The notes under the pieces: model-generated
The model's database searches: none
Seen by the model: only the letters and a program-made list of their open reading frames with translations
Told to the model about the DNA's origin: nothing
DNA from: Mycolicibacterium vaccae NBRC 14118 = CIP 105934
Lineage (GTDB): Bacteria; Actinomycetota; Actinomycetes; Mycobacteriales; Mycobacteriaceae
Assembly: GCF_001552715.1 (NCBI RefSeq)
Contig: NZ_BCRS01000031.1
Coordinates: 1-41,280 of the forward strand
Length of the DNA stretch: 41,280 nucleotides
Reading direction: 5' to 3'
Program-made: the position numbers and the translations under genes
Part shown: one piece after another, positions 8,798 through 17,558 of the stretch
Layout of the letters: each line of letters starts with the position of its first letter
How positions within the stretch are numbered: the first letter of the stretch is position 1

Positions 8798-9523
8798 ATG
8801 ACGATGTCGCCCGAGCCGGGCCAGGAGGTCGCCGGTGACGCCGGGCGCCGCCCCGACACTGCAGGCCAGCACCCGGTCGATCACGTCGTGGTGCCGGTGG
8901 CGCCGCCCGCCAAGTCGCGTCTGCTACAGGACGGCCGGGACATGTTCTGGTCGATGGCCCCGCTCGTGGTCGCGTGCCTGGTGCTGGCGGGCCTGCTCGG
9001 CATGTGCTCGTTCGCGCCCACCGGCCCCGGACCCGGCCCCGCCCCCGACTACAACGCACCGGCCGCGCTGCGGGCCGACGCCGACGCGCTCGGCATCCCG
9101 ATCCGGGTGCCGCGGCTGCCGGAGGGCTGGCAGGCGAATTCGGGCAGTCGCAAGGGGATCGAGGCCGGCCGCACCGATCCGGTGACCGGGCAGCCCGTCC
9201 GCGCGGTCGGTGCGGTCGTCGGCTACCTCAGTCCGGGCGGCAGGTATCTGAGCGTCACCCAGAGCAACGCCGACGAGGACAAGCTCGTCGCCTCGTTCAG
9301 CCCGGGGTTGGTGCCGACCGGGGTCGAGGACGTCGACGGCGTCCGGTGGGTGGTCTACGAAGGCGGCGAGGTCGACGGCAAACAGCTCGAGCCGGTGTGG
9401 ACCGCGCAGGTTCGCGGGCCGACGGGACCGGCCCAACTTGCCGTGACGGGCGCCGGGAACACCGACGAGTTCCGTACGCTGGCGGCGGCGACGCAGTCCC
9501 AGGCGCCGCTGCCGGTGGACTGA
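8798..9523 (+). CDS. DUF4245 membrane-anchored protein
   Basis: About 241 residues from the ATG at 8798; a TTG at 8774 would add eight. A cytosolic N-terminus of about 45 residues is followed by one transmembrane helix (about 50-71, ending GMCSFAP), a GPGPGPAP linker and an extracytoplasmic domain with the conserved LPEGWQANS start typical of DUF4245. The family is actinobacterial and of unknown function. Its neighbour glpX is the same as in M. tuberculosis (Rv1100). It is divergent from glpX and lies 50 bases upstream of a dienelactone-hydrolase-like gene. Confidence 0.85.
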   Translation: MTMSPEPGQEVAGDAGRRPDTAGQHPVDHVVVPVAPPAKSRLLQDGRDMFWSMAPLVVACLVLAGLLGMCSFAPTGPGPGPAPDYNAPAALRADADALGIPIRVPRLPEGWQANSGSRKGIEAGRTDPVTGQPVRAVGAVVGYLSPGGRYLSVTQSNADEDKLVASFSPGLVPTGVEDVDGVRWVVYEGGEVDGKQLEPVWTAQVRGPTGPAQLAVTGAGNTDEFRTLAAATQSQAPLPVD

Positions 9524-9573
9524 GCCCGCCGGAGCCCATCAGCGAGGACGTTCCGTCAGCCGAGGAGACGTAC

Positions 9574-10371
9574 ATGAGCGGACCGGAAGCAGATCTGCGC
9601 GGATGGTCCGCGGAGCCGTTCACCGCGGCCGGCGTGACCCACGACGTGTACCGCAAGGGTGACGGACCCGGCGTCGTGCTCATCCCGGAGATGCCCGGCC
9701 TGCACCCCGGCGTGCTCGCGCTGGGGAACCATTTGGTGGACAACGGTTTCACGGTGTGGTCGCCGTCCCTGTTCGGCACGCCCGGGGCGCCTGCCCAGCG
9801 ACCGGGCGCGCTGCCGGTGCTGGCGAAGGGCTGCATCGCCAAGGAGTTCGCGGCGTTCGCCACCCACGCCGACCGGCCGGTGGCGCACTATCTGCGCGCG
9901 CTCGCACGCGAATTGAACGCCTGCACGCCGGGCAAGGGGGTCGGCGTGATCGGCCAGTGCTTCACCGGCGGGTTCGCGCTGGCCGCCGCCGTCGACGACG
10001 CGGTGCTCGCCCCGGTGATGAGCCAGCCGTCGCTGCCGCTGCCGCTGACCCCGCGCCTGCGCCGGGATCCGGGCCTGTCGGAGGCCGAGCTCAAGGTCAT
10101 CGAGCGCCGCGCCGCCGACGAGGGGCTGTGCGCGCTGGGGCTGCGGTTCAGCGAGGACCTGATGTCCCCGGCGGCGCGGTTCACCACGCTCAAGGCCCGG
10201 CTCGGGGACGCGTTCGAGCTGATCGAGATCAGTTCCAAACCGGGCAACCCGGACGGCATCGGCCGCATGGCCCATTCGGTGCTCACCGATCAGGTGGTCG
10301 AGCGTGACGGCCATCCTGCCTACGAGGCGCGGAAGCGGGTCGTCGAATTCCTCACGGAGCGGCTGACTTAG
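9574..10371 (+). CDS. dienelactone hydrolase family protein
   Basis: Alpha/beta hydrolase of the dienelactone hydrolase group, 265 residues. The nucleophile elbow is GQCFTGG, with cysteine C129 where most hydrolases have serine, as in true dienelactone hydrolases. The oxyanion-hole region is LIPEMPGLHPG near residues 36-46. The catalytic His probably lies in the KPGNPDG/MAHSVL region but is not certain. A Shine-Dalgarno GAGGAG lies upstream of ATG 9574, which decides this start although the frame is open much further upstream. Its last 20 bases overlap the 3' end of the convergent permease gene. Substrate unknown. Confidence 0.82.
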   Translation: MSGPEADLRGWSAEPFTAAGVTHDVYRKGDGPGVVLIPEMPGLHPGVLALGNHLVDNGFTVWSPSLFGTPGAPAQRPGALPVLAKGCIAKEFAAFATHADRPVAHYLRALARELNACTPGKGVGVIGQCFTGGFALAAAVDDAVLAPVMSQPSLPLPLTPRLRRDPGLSEAELKVIERRAADEGLCALGLRFSEDLMSPAARFTTLKARLGDAFELIEISSKPGNPDGIGRMAHSVLTDQVVERDGHPAYEARKRVVEFLTERLT

Positions 10372-11542
10372 CGGGCGCCGGTGCGGGCTTCGGGGTGCCC
10401 GGCAGCAGCCTGCGCCACCACGGGACGTCGCGTGCCGCGTCGTCGTCGGACGGTTCCCCGCCCGTACCCGTGACCGACTCCATCGGCGCGTCCCGGTACA
10501 CCACCCGGTAGACGCTGATCGTCGTGACGATCACGATCATCAGCACCGGGCCCAGCACGATGCCGATGAAGCCGAACATCTGCAGCCCGGCGAACACCGC
10601 GAGCAGCATCAGCGCGGGCTGAAGGTGCGCACTCTTGGGCACCAGGAACGGCCTCAGCAGGTTGTCGATGTTGGTCACCACGAGGAGGTGGAACAACACG
10701 ACGAAGATGCCGCCCACCGGGTTTCCGAACACCACCATGACGATCCCCGCCGGGATGGTGACGATCCCGCCGCCCAGCGGGATGAACGACAGCACGGTCA
10801 GGAAGATCACGAACATGAAGAAGCCGTCGTGCAGGCCGGCGATGTACAGCGACGCCGCCCCCGCGACGCCCTGGCAGGCCGCGATGATGAACTGGCCCTG
10901 GACCGTCGCCTTGACCATCGCGCCCACCTTGGCGAGGTAGATGTCGGCGACCTCCTCGCCGAGCGGGTTCAGGTCGCGGAACAGTTCCAGCACCTTCGGG
11001 CCGTTGGTCAGCAGCGCCAGGAACACGTACAGGAAGATGATCAGGCCCGTGACCATCGCGACGATGCCGCCGACCGAGTCCCGGGCGAACCCCAGCGCCA
11101 GCTCCCCGCCCTTCTGGCCGACAGTCGTCATCGCGTCGCGCACCGACTCGGGCGTCAGCGTGAAATCCACGAACGGCACCCGGGCCAGCAGCTCGTTGGC
11201 CGAATCCAGCAGGCGTTGCGCCAGTGCGGTGAAGTCGGTCTCTTCGACCCAGTGACCGATGCCGGTGACCATCTGGCTGATCTGCAGGAACGCCAGGAGC
11301 GCGAGGCCGGACAACGGCACGGCCACCGTCGCGATCGCGGCCAGCATGGTCAGAGCGGCGGCCGCACCCGGTCCGATCCGGGCGCGCAGACGGTCGAACA
11401 GCGGGGTGAACAGGTAGGCCAGTACCGCGGCGATCGCGATGAGCAACACGTATGCGCGCAGGAAATACGCGCCGAACGCGAGCGCGAGCACCGTCAGCAC
11501 CGCCAGCGCGCGCTTCTGGGTGAGGGTGAAGTCGCTTCTCAT
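10352..11542 (-). CDS. AI-2E family transporter (PerM/YdiK-like permease)
   Basis: Integral membrane protein of 396 residues with about eight hydrophobic segments: two helices near the N-terminus, two around residues 60-90, and four in the C-terminal half. The C-terminus contains the family's FIPLGGGIVTIPAG-like block and the final FGFIGIVLGPVLMIV helix. The cytosolic tail is rich in Pro/Ala/Lys. The family includes sodium/proton antiporters and the AI-2 exporter TqsA; the substrate here is unknown. It matches Rv1101c by position. ATG 11542 is preferred over an upstream GTG because GGGAGG precedes it. Confidence 0.88.
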   Translation of the reverse strand: MRSDFTLTQKRALAVLTVLALAFGAYFLRAYVLLIAIAAVLAYLFTPLFDRLRARIGPGAAAALTMLAAIATVAVPLSGLALLAFLQISQMVTGIGHWVEETDFTALAQRLLDSANELLARVPFVDFTLTPESVRDAMTTVGQKGGELALGFARDSVGGIVAMVTGLIIFLYVFLALLTNGPKVLELFRDLNPLGEEVADIYLAKVGAMVKATVQGQFIIAACQGVAGAASLYIAGLHDGFFMFVIFLTVLSFIPLGGGIVTIPAGIVMVVFGNPVGGIFVVLFHLLVVTNIDNLLRPFLVPKSAHLQPALMLLAVFAGLQMFGFIGIVLGPVLMIVIVTTISVYRVVYRDAPMESVTGTGGEPSDDDAARDVPWWRRLLPGTPKPAPAPAKSAAP

Positions 11543-11585
11543 GCACGCCCTCCCGACCACGCCCGTTCGGATGCCGAGGGCAACC

Positions 11586-12452
11586 CTATCCGCTGTCGGC
11601 GGTAGGGGACGGGGATCCCTGCACCTGCCGGGCGCGCTGCTGCGCGACGAACCGCATCGAGAGCCGGTTCATCAGCTCGGGCGCCAGTCGGGCGATCCAC
11701 CACTGCGCCTGTGCGGCAACCGGTCTGACGAGGATGGCCTTGTCACGTTCGATCGCGCGCAGCGTGTCACGGGCCAGTCGGTCGGCGTCGTAGGCCTTCC
11801 CGCCCTGGGTCTGCAGGAAGTAGTCGCGGCCGACGAAACCACCGACGGCGCCCTTGTCCAGGATCGGGGTCTCCACCGCGGCCGGGCAGACCACCAGCAC
11901 CCCGACTCCGCGGGGCACGGCTTCGGACCGCAGTGCCATCGACAGGCCGACCACGGCGTGCTTGGTCGCCACATAGCTGGTGAGCTGTCCGGCAGCGGCC
12001 AGCCCGGCCATCGACGCGGTGTTGACGATGTGGCCGTGGCCCTGCCGCAGCATCTGCGGGTAGGCCGCGGCCACGCCGTGCACGACGCCGCGCAGGTTGA
12101 CGTCGATGATCGCGTTCCACTGGTCCAGCGTCAGCCGTTCGGTGTCCCCGCCCCACACGATGCCGGCGTTGTTGAACATCAGGTCCAACCGGCCCGCCCG
12201 GGCCACGACGTCGTCGACGGCGGCCTGCACCGCCGCGGCGTCGGTGACGTCCAGCCGCGCCGCGCGGGCCCGGGGGCTCAGTGTCGCCACCACCGCGTCG
12301 GCGGCCGCCGGGTCGATGTCGGTGCACACCACGTGCGCACCGGCCTGATCGAGCGCGCGGCACAGCGCCGCACCGATCCCGGACCCGCCGCCAGTGACTA
12401 TTGCCTGTTTTGCTCCTCGCGTCCGCGGCGCATGCTTGCCGGCGATCTTCAC
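11586..12452 (-). CDS. short-chain dehydrogenase/reductase (classical SDR)
   Basis: NAD(P)-dependent oxidoreductase of 288 residues. The cofactor glycine motif is TGGGSGIG (20-27). NNAG lies near residue 90 and the catalytic serine in NTASMAG. The Tyr/Lys pair is YVATK, near residue 155. A C-terminal extension beyond the usual 250 residues is seen in mycobacterial SDRs that act on lipids or steroids. GTG 12452 overlaps the stop of the upstream SDR as GTGA, so the two are co-translated. The pair is transcribed away from a KstR-type operator, which suggests a role in sterol or lipid catabolism. Exact substrate unknown. Confidence 0.85.
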   Translation of the reverse strand: MKIAGKHAPRTRGAKQAIVTGGGSGIGAALCRALDQAGAHVVCTDIDPAAADAVVATLSPRARAARLDVTDAAAVQAAVDDVVARAGRLDLMFNNAGIVWGGDTERLTLDQWNAIIDVNLRGVVHGVAAAYPQMLRQGHGHIVNTASMAGLAAAGQLTSYVATKHAVVGLSMALRSEAVPRGVGVLVVCPAAVETPILDKGAVGGFVGRDYFLQTQGGKAYDADRLARDTLRAIERDKAILVRPVAAQAQWWIARLAPELMNRLSMRFVAQQRARQVQGSPSPTADSG

Positions 12453-13234
12453 GATGACTGTTCCACCAGCCTCATCACGTGGCCCATCACATCCGGGTAG
12501 CGCTTCAGGTGGGCGCCGCCGTTGATGTCGAGCACCTCGCCGGTCAGCCATGAGGCGCCCGGCGAGCACAGGTACACCACGGCATCGGCGATGTCCTCAG
12601 GCGTGCCCGCCCGGCCGAGCGCGGTGTTGTCGACGTAGTCCTCGACCACGCCGGGCACCGACGCCGCCGCGGCGGTCAGCGGGGTGTGCACGAAACCGGG
12701 GGCGACGGCGTTGACCCGGATGCCGCGCGGACCCATCTCCAACGCGGCCACCTGGGTGAGCATCGACAGACCGGCCTTCGCCGCGCAGTACGCGCTCATC
12801 CCGGCCGCGGGCTGCCTGCCGTTGAGCGAGCTGATCTGCACCAGCGAGCCGCCCTCGCGCAGCTGCCTGCCCGCGTGTTTGGCGACGATGAACGCACCGT
12901 TGAGGCAGACGTCGATGACGGCGCGGAAGTCCTCGGCGGCCATGTCGGTGATCAGGCCAACGTTGCTGAAACCGGCGCAGTTCACCGCGATGTCCAGCGG
13001 GGCCGCGCTGTCGAAGAGTTGCTGGACCGAGTCCTCGTCGGTGACGTCGACGTAGGCCGACGTGTGCGGATGGCCGAGTTCGGCGGCGCGCTCACGGGCC
13101 GCGCCGGCATTCAGGTCCGCGATCGTCACCCGGCATCCCTGACCGGCCAGCGCCGACGCGGTCGCCCACCCGATGCCGGACGCGCCGCCGATGACCACAG
13201 CCTCCCTGGCGGCCCGATCGCTGCCGTCGCTCAT
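12449..13234 (-). CDS. short-chain dehydrogenase/reductase (classical SDR)
   Basis: Classical SDR of 261 residues with cofactor motif GGASGIG (16-22), NCAG near residue 85, catalytic serine in ISSLNGR, YCAAK as the active-site Tyr/Lys, and the PGFVHTP segment after the fifth strand. The C-terminal WLTGEVLDINGG is typical of the 7-alpha/3-ketoacyl reductase-like group. ATG 13234 is chosen because GGAAGG stands eight bases upstream and because homology begins there. A perfect KstR-type palindrome ends 25 bases upstream. It is first in a two-gene operon with the following SDR. Confidence 0.87.
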   Translation of the reverse strand: MSDGSDRAAREAVVIGGASGIGWATASALAGQGCRVTIADLNAGAARERAAELGHPHTSAYVDVTDEDSVQQLFDSAAPLDIAVNCAGFSNVGLITDMAAEDFRAVIDVCLNGAFIVAKHAGRQLREGGSLVQISSLNGRQPAAGMSAYCAAKAGLSMLTQVAALEMGPRGIRVNAVAPGFVHTPLTAAAASVPGVVEDYVDNTALGRAGTPEDIADAVVYLCSPGASWLTGEVLDINGGAHLKRYPDVMGHVMRLVEQSS

Positions 13235-13258
13235 CCGGTTGGCCTTCCGACGATGGAA

Positions 13259-13272
13259 TAGAACGTGTTCTA
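13259..13272. promoter_or_regulatory. KstR-type operator between SDR and SRPBCC genes
   Basis: TAGAACGTGTTCTA matches the mycobacterial KstR consensus TNNAACNNGTTNNA at every fixed base, and its arms are fully symmetric apart from the central two bases. KstR is the TetR-family repressor of cholesterol catabolism genes. The site lies between divergent genes, 24 bases from the SDR start and 59 from the SRPBCC start, so it could control both. Confidence 0.75.
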
Positions 13273-13331
13273 AAGTCACACCCGGAACCCGAAAGCGCAA
13301 TAGCCGGGCCCGAACTGGCAGACTCGGCCGG

Positions 13332-13796
13332 GTGAGCGAGCTGAAGATGTCCGAGTCGATCCACGTGGCCGCCACTCCGGAGCAGGTGTATGCGTTGGTC
13401 GCCGACGTCACCCGGATGGGTGACTGGAGCCCGATCTGCAAGGCGTGCTGGTGGGACGAAGGCGCGGGCCCCCAGGTCGGCGCGTGGTTCACCGGCCGCA
13501 ATGTGACCGCGGAGCGGACGTGGGAGACCAGGTCTCAGGTGGTCGCCGCCGAACCGGGACGCAAGTTCGCCTGGGAGGTCAACGACGGCTGGGTGTACTG
13601 GGGCTACGAGATGGCCGCCGAGGACGGCGGCACCCGTCTCACCGAATCGTGGGAGCTGCTGCCGAAGGGGGTGGCCGGATTCCACGAACGCTACGGCGAC
13701 ACCGCCGAGGACGAGATCGCCCAGCGCGTCGAGGCGGCCGGCAGCGGCATCCCGGCCACGCTCGCGGCGATCAAGGAGACAGCCGAGGCGGCGTGA
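13332..13796 (+). CDS. SRPBCC family (polyketide cyclase/START-like) protein
   Basis: A 154-residue helix-grip protein. It begins with the hallmark of the family, ESIHVAATPEQVYALVADVTRMGDWSP, followed by beta-strand-rich sequence and a long C-terminal helix. These proteins bind hydrophobic ligands or act as cyclases and dehydratases. GTG 13332 and ATG 13347 are both possible starts; the second begins just before the domain. It is divergent from the SDR pair and shares the KstR-type operator region, so a role with sterol- or lipid-derived ligands is a reasonable inference, not shown. Confidence 0.8.
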   Translation: MSELKMSESIHVAATPEQVYALVADVTRMGDWSPICKACWWDEGAGPQVGAWFTGRNVTAERTWETRSQVVAAEPGRKFAWEVNDGWVYWGYEMAAEDGGTRLTESWELLPKGVAGFHERYGDTAEDEIAQRVEAAGSGIPATLAAIKETAEAA

Positions 13797-13809
13797 CCGG
13801 CCCCGGCGC

Positions 13810-14415
13810 TCACTGCTGCAGGTGGGCCTTGGCGTCGTCGTAGCCGCCGCTGCGGGTTCCGCGGTCCGGGCCGTACACCAGGTGCAGCACCCCGGAGCCG
13901 AATGCGCGACTACTCAGCAGCGCGAGCGGGACCGGTGTGCCCTCGTCGAACAGCCGTGCCCCCTTGCGTACCGCGATGGGGTGCACGAGCAGGTGCAGTT
14001 CGTCGATCAGTCCGGCTTCGAGTAGTTGTCGGACGACGGACGGGGAGCCGCTCATCGCGACGGCGCCGTCGCCGGGGCCGTTCTTCAGCGCGGTCACCCC
14101 GTCGACGAGGTCGCCGGCCAGCCGCTCGGAATTACGCCAGGTGAACTGCTGGTCGCGGCGGGACACCACGATCTTGCGCGCGTCTCCGAGCTTCTTGGCG
14201 AACGCCGCATCCTCGCCGCCGCCGGCCTCGCGCTCGGGCCAGGCCCCGGCGAAGCTGTCGTAGGTGACCCGGCCCAGCAGCAGGGTGTCCGCCGACCCGA
14301 GTTGGGCGTCCACCGCGGCGCCCATGTCGTCGTCGAAGTACGGAAAGTGCCACTGGTCGGGGGCTTCGACGACGCCGTCGAGCGATATGAACAGGCCTGC
14401 GGTGAGCGTGCGCAT
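13810..14415 (-). CDS. RibD C-terminal/dihydrofolate-reductase-like protein
   Basis: A 201-residue protein of the RibD_C family, which shares the DHFR fold and binds NADPH. Visible features are the N-terminal LTAGLFISLDGVVEAP, the LLLGRVTYDSF helix start near residue 47, the nucleotide-binding MSGSPSVVRQLLEAGLIDEL segment and the C-terminal GVLHLVYGP strand. These stand-alone proteins are generally uncharacterised reductases and should not be read as housekeeping FolA. It is convergent with the SRPBCC gene, with a 13-base gap. Confidence 0.83.
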   Translation of the reverse strand: MRTLTAGLFISLDGVVEAPDQWHFPYFDDDMGAAVDAQLGSADTLLLGRVTYDSFAGAWPEREAGGGEDAAFAKKLGDARKIVVSRRDQQFTWRNSERLAGDLVDGVTALKNGPGDGAVAMSGSPSVVRQLLEAGLIDELHLLVHPIAVRKGARLFDEGTPVPLALLSSRAFGSGVLHLVYGPDRGTRSGGYDDAKAHLQQ

Positions 14416-14591
14416 CGGGGACTCCTCGGTGGTGTTCGGTCGTCAGTATCGACCGTCCCGGCCGCGTGAACTCATCGAACGACCTACTCCGACGGGTATG
14501 CAGCAACCTTGCCTGCGGAACCACATTCTGGGTTAGCGTCGGTCATCACTCCGGCGCGTGGGCGCCGGATCGGGAGCGGAGTGACGATGCG

Positions 14592-16835
14592 GTGACCGGG
14601 GAGGCATTCGCCGTGGAGACGGCGTCGCCGGCCGGCGGCGCCGTGCTCGCGTTGCTCGCTCTGTGCGCCACCGGGTGCGCGGTGCTGGCGGCGCGGACGC
14701 TGCGCGGGCGGATGCGTGCCGCCTGGGCGATCATGGCGGTGGCGCTCGGCGCCTGGGCGGCCGGCGATCTGGTCCGGCTGTGGTGGGGACACGCGGTGCG
14801 GGCCGATCAGTTCCCGTCGCCCGCGGACGCCTTCTCGGTCGTCTTCTGTGTGGCCGCGTTCTCGGCGGTCCTGACGATGACCCCCTTCGACACGCCGTCG
14901 AGAAGCCGGGCCGTGTGGCGCATCAGCCTCGACGGGATCACCGTCGCGTTGTACACGTTCCTGCTGGCGTGGATCCTGTTGCTGCACAGGGCCGATAGCC
15001 TCTTCGATGGCGACCGGCCGGTGCTCGCCCTGGCGGTGTTCCATCCTGCGGCGGACGTGGCGATCCTGACGGTGACGGTCGGGGTGCTGGTCCGTGTCGA
15101 CGCCCGTCACCGTGCGGTGCTGGGCATGCTGGCCGCCGCGTTCGCGGTGTTGGCGGTCACCGACAGCGCGTTCGTCTACGGAGCCGCCGTGCATGGGCAC
15201 ACGGCCGCCGGCGCGCTCGACATCGGCCGGGCGACAGCACTGATCGCCATCGGCGCGGCGGCGCTGCTGAGCCACCGGACACCGGCTCCGCGGGCGCACG
15301 GCCTGCAGGTGCCGTCGAACATCTCGCTGTGGGCGCCCCATGTGCCGTTGCTGATGGTCGGCACGATCGGCCCGGCGGTGGCCCTCTCCGGCGTGGCCCG
15401 CATCGTCGTTCCGGTGATCAGCGTCGCAGTGTGCCTGTGGCAGGCGGTCGCGGCGCGGGAGAACCAGCAGTGGGCACGAGCCGCGGCGCAGCAGGCATTG
15501 ACGGATCCGCTGACCGGACTGGCCAATCGGGCGTTGTTCGTCGACCGGCTGACCCACGCGATGATGCTGCAGTCCCGCGACGACCGGCCGGTGGTGGTGG
15601 CGGCCCTGGATCTCGACGACTTCAAGTTCGTCAACGACAACCTGGGCCACCCCGCCGCCGACCGGCTTCTGGTGCAGGCGGGCCGGCGGATCGCGGCGTG
15701 CGTACATCCGGGCGACACCGTCGCCCGGATGGGCGGCGACAAGTTCATGCTGCTGCTGGAGGGCGACATCGACGACTCGCGCCGGGTCATGCGTTGCGTC
15801 GTCGACACTTTCGACGAGCCGTTCAGCGTCGGCGGTCAGCAGGTCTCGACCCGGTGCAGCGTCGGGGTGGCCGTCGCCGCGCCAGGCGATCCCGACCTCA
15901 CCGCCAAAGCGATGCTCGAACGCGCCGAGCTCGCCGTGCGCGCGGCGAAACAGTCCCGGCCGGAGCGGGTCCGGCTGTTCGATGCGGGGATGGCAGCGGG
16001 GGTCGAGGCAGCCGGGTCCGGTGCCGGGAGCGCCGAGCAGGTACCGCCCACGGGCGCCGCGCGGGTCCGGCTGCTGGGGGAGTTGCGCAGCGCCGTCGAC
16101 AACGGCGATCTGGGGATCGCCTACCAGCCCAAGGTGGATCTGCACAGCGGCCGTATCGTCGGGGTCGAGGCGCTGTTGCGTTGGCCGCACCCGGATCTGG
16201 GGCTGTTGTCGCCGGGTGCGTTCATGCCGCTGGTGCGCGAGCACAGGCTGATGCGTCCGGTGACCGATCTGGTGGTGGACAAGGTGCTCGACGACGCGGC
16301 GCGCTGGGTCGTCGCCGGGACGCCGATGCCGGTCGCGGTCAACCTGTTCGCGCCGTATCTGCGTGACGTCCGGTTACCCACGACGTTGTGGGAAGCCCTC
16401 CAGAACCGTGATCTGCCCGCCGAGCTGTTGACCGTGGAGATCACCGAGGACCTCGTGATCACCGATCTCGAGTTGGTCACCGGTGTGCTCGAACAGCTGC
16501 GTGCGCACGGAATCCGGGTCGCCATAGACGATTTCGGCAGTGGGTACTCGGCGCTGTCCTATCTGCGTGACCTGTTGATCGACGAGATCAAACTCGACCG
16601 CCACTTCATCGCGTCGGTGACCGCCGACCCCCGCGCCGCCGCGATCGTCCGCGCGGTCATCGACCTGACGCACGGGCTCGGGATGACCGTGGTCGCCGAG
16701 GGGATCGAGGAGGCGGCGACGGGACGCTGGCTTCGCGACAGCGGATGCGATGTGGGGCAGGGCTTCTACTTCGGCAGACCGCTGGACGCCGCCGATGTGC
16801 CGGGCCTGGCCCGCTCGGCCGTCCAGCTCACGTGA
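14592..16835 (+). CDS. membrane GGDEF-EAL cyclic-di-GMP protein with degenerate GGDEF
   Basis: About 747 residues. The N-terminal 270 residues hold eight or more hydrophobic helices of a MASE-like sensor. A GGDEF domain (about 300-460) has the signature MGGDKF at 381-385, a Glu-to-Lys change that should abolish cyclase activity. The EAL domain (about 495-745) looks intact: EAL 526-528, EITE, DDFG 646-649, KLD, EGIE and GQGF. The likely activity is hydrolysis of c-di-GMP, perhaps modulated by GTP bound at the dead GGDEF site. GTG 14592 follows GAGCGGAG by ten bases. A weak promoter (TTGCCT 14509-14514, 17 bases, GTTAGC 14532-14537) is possible. Part of its EAL region recurs as a fragment near 35.0 kb. 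Confidence 0.88.
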   Translation: MTGEAFAVETASPAGGAVLALLALCATGCAVLAARTLRGRMRAAWAIMAVALGAWAAGDLVRLWWGHAVRADQFPSPADAFSVVFCVAAFSAVLTMTPFDTPSRSRAVWRISLDGITVALYTFLLAWILLLHRADSLFDGDRPVLALAVFHPAADVAILTVTVGVLVRVDARHRAVLGMLAAAFAVLAVTDSAFVYGAAVHGHTAAGALDIGRATALIAIGAAALLSHRTPAPRAHGLQVPSNISLWAPHVPLLMVGTIGPAVALSGVARIVVPVISVAVCLWQAVAARENQQWARAAAQQALTDPLTGLANRALFVDRLTHAMMLQSRDDRPVVVAALDLDDFKFVNDNLGHPAADRLLVQAGRRIAACVHPGDTVARMGGDKFMLLLEGDIDDSRRVMRCVVDTFDEPFSVGGQQVSTRCSVGVAVAAPGDPDLTAKAMLERAELAVRAAKQSRPERVRLFDAGMAAGVEAAGSGAGSAEQVPPTGAARVRLLGELRSAVDNGDLGIAYQPKVDLHSGRIVGVEALLRWPHPDLGLLSPGAFMPLVREHRLMRPVTDLVVDKVLDDAARWVVAGTPMPVAVNLFAPYLRDVRLPTTLWEALQNRDLPAELLTVEITEDLVITDLELVTGVLEQLRAHGIRVAIDDFGSGYSALSYLRDLLIDEIKLDRHFIASVTADPRAAAIVRAVIDLTHGLGMTVVAEGIEEAATGRWLRDSGCDVGQGFYFGRPLDAADVPGLARSAVQLT

Positions 16836-16856
16836 CGGGGTGAACGTCGACCTTTG

Positions 16857-17510
16857 CTACTCGTTTCGTTGCGGCAGTGTGGAGTAGGCGAAGTCGAACA
16901 GGTAGTCGCTGAGGGCCAGCGATGCCGCCTCAGCGGCATCGCCGTCACCGTCGGCGATCGAGGCCAGTATGTCGTGGTGCAGCTGCGCGGCCCGTCCCAG
17001 ATCCTCGGATGGCGAGGTCATGTTGCCGAACCAGAACCGCCGCGACAACCCTTGCAGTGGCGCCATCGCCACCTCGACGAACTCGTTGTGGGTGGCATTG
17101 ACAACCAGCGCGTGCGCGGACCGCAGGAACCGGGCGAAGTCGTCGACCGACAGCGGGCCGGCGATCACGTGGTCGGCGAGCCGGCGGGCCGTGCTGCGTT
17201 GGTCGGGGGTGGCGCGCGTGGCGGCGAGGCGGACGGCGAACGGCTCCAAGGTGCGCCGCAGTTCGAGCAGTTTCAGCTGTGCCTCGATGGACGCGGCCGG
17301 CACCAGCACGCCGCGGTTGGGGTGGATCTCCACCAGTCGTTCGCGGGCGAGCCGCTGCAGCGCTTCTCTCACCGGTGTCCGGCCCAGCCCGGTCCGTTCC
17401 ATGAGCTGCTTCTCCGACACCAGCGTGCCCGGCGGCAAGTCCTGCAGGACGATCATCCGCTCGATGTCGAGGAACGCCTGATCCGCCTTGTTCGGGGTGA
17501 CGCCTGTCAT
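16857..17510 (-). CDS. GntR family regulator, FadR/FCD subgroup
   Basis: A 217-residue transcription factor. It has an N-terminal winged helix (GTLVSEKQLMERTGLGRTPVREALQRL, about residues 28-54, then the wing LVEIHPNRGVLV) and a C-terminal all-helical FCD ligand-binding domain. FCD regulators typically sense small organic acids. It is divergent from the FAD oxidoreductase-dehydratase-transporter operon across 60 bases, so it very probably controls that operon and itself. It ends 22 bases from the convergent GGDEF-EAL gene. Confidence 0.9.
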   Translation of the reverse strand: MTGVTPNKADQAFLDIERMIVLQDLPPGTLVSEKQLMERTGLGRTPVREALQRLARERLVEIHPNRGVLVPAASIEAQLKLLELRRTLEPFAVRLAATRATPDQRSTARRLADHVIAGPLSVDDFARFLRSAHALVVNATHNEFVEVAMAPLQGLSRRFWFGNMTSPSEDLGRAAQLHHDILASIADGDGDAAEAASLALSDYLFDFAYSTLPQRNE

Positions 17511-17558
17511 GTCAGAGCCTTGACTGTCACGCGGTAGACAATATCGCGACTATCGATG

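Noticed and set aside
10372..11600. mazEF-type toxin-antitoxin pair expected from the M. tuberculosis gene order
   Set aside because: No MazE or MazF-like frame is present on either strand between the permease and the SDR genes.
11439..12500. Plus-strand frame of 353 codons opposite the SDR and permease genes
   Set aside because: His/Arg/Gly-rich sequence with no family features; both minus-strand genes under it have complete catalytic motifs and coupled starts.
13810..14415. Housekeeping dihydrofolate reductase (folA)
   Set aside because: The sequence has the RibD_C pattern and lacks the FolA active-site context; it is a DHFR-fold relative only.
16858..17537. Plus-strand frame opposite the GntR gene
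   Set aside because: No recognisable domain, and the minus-strand protein has a complete winged helix and FCD domain.
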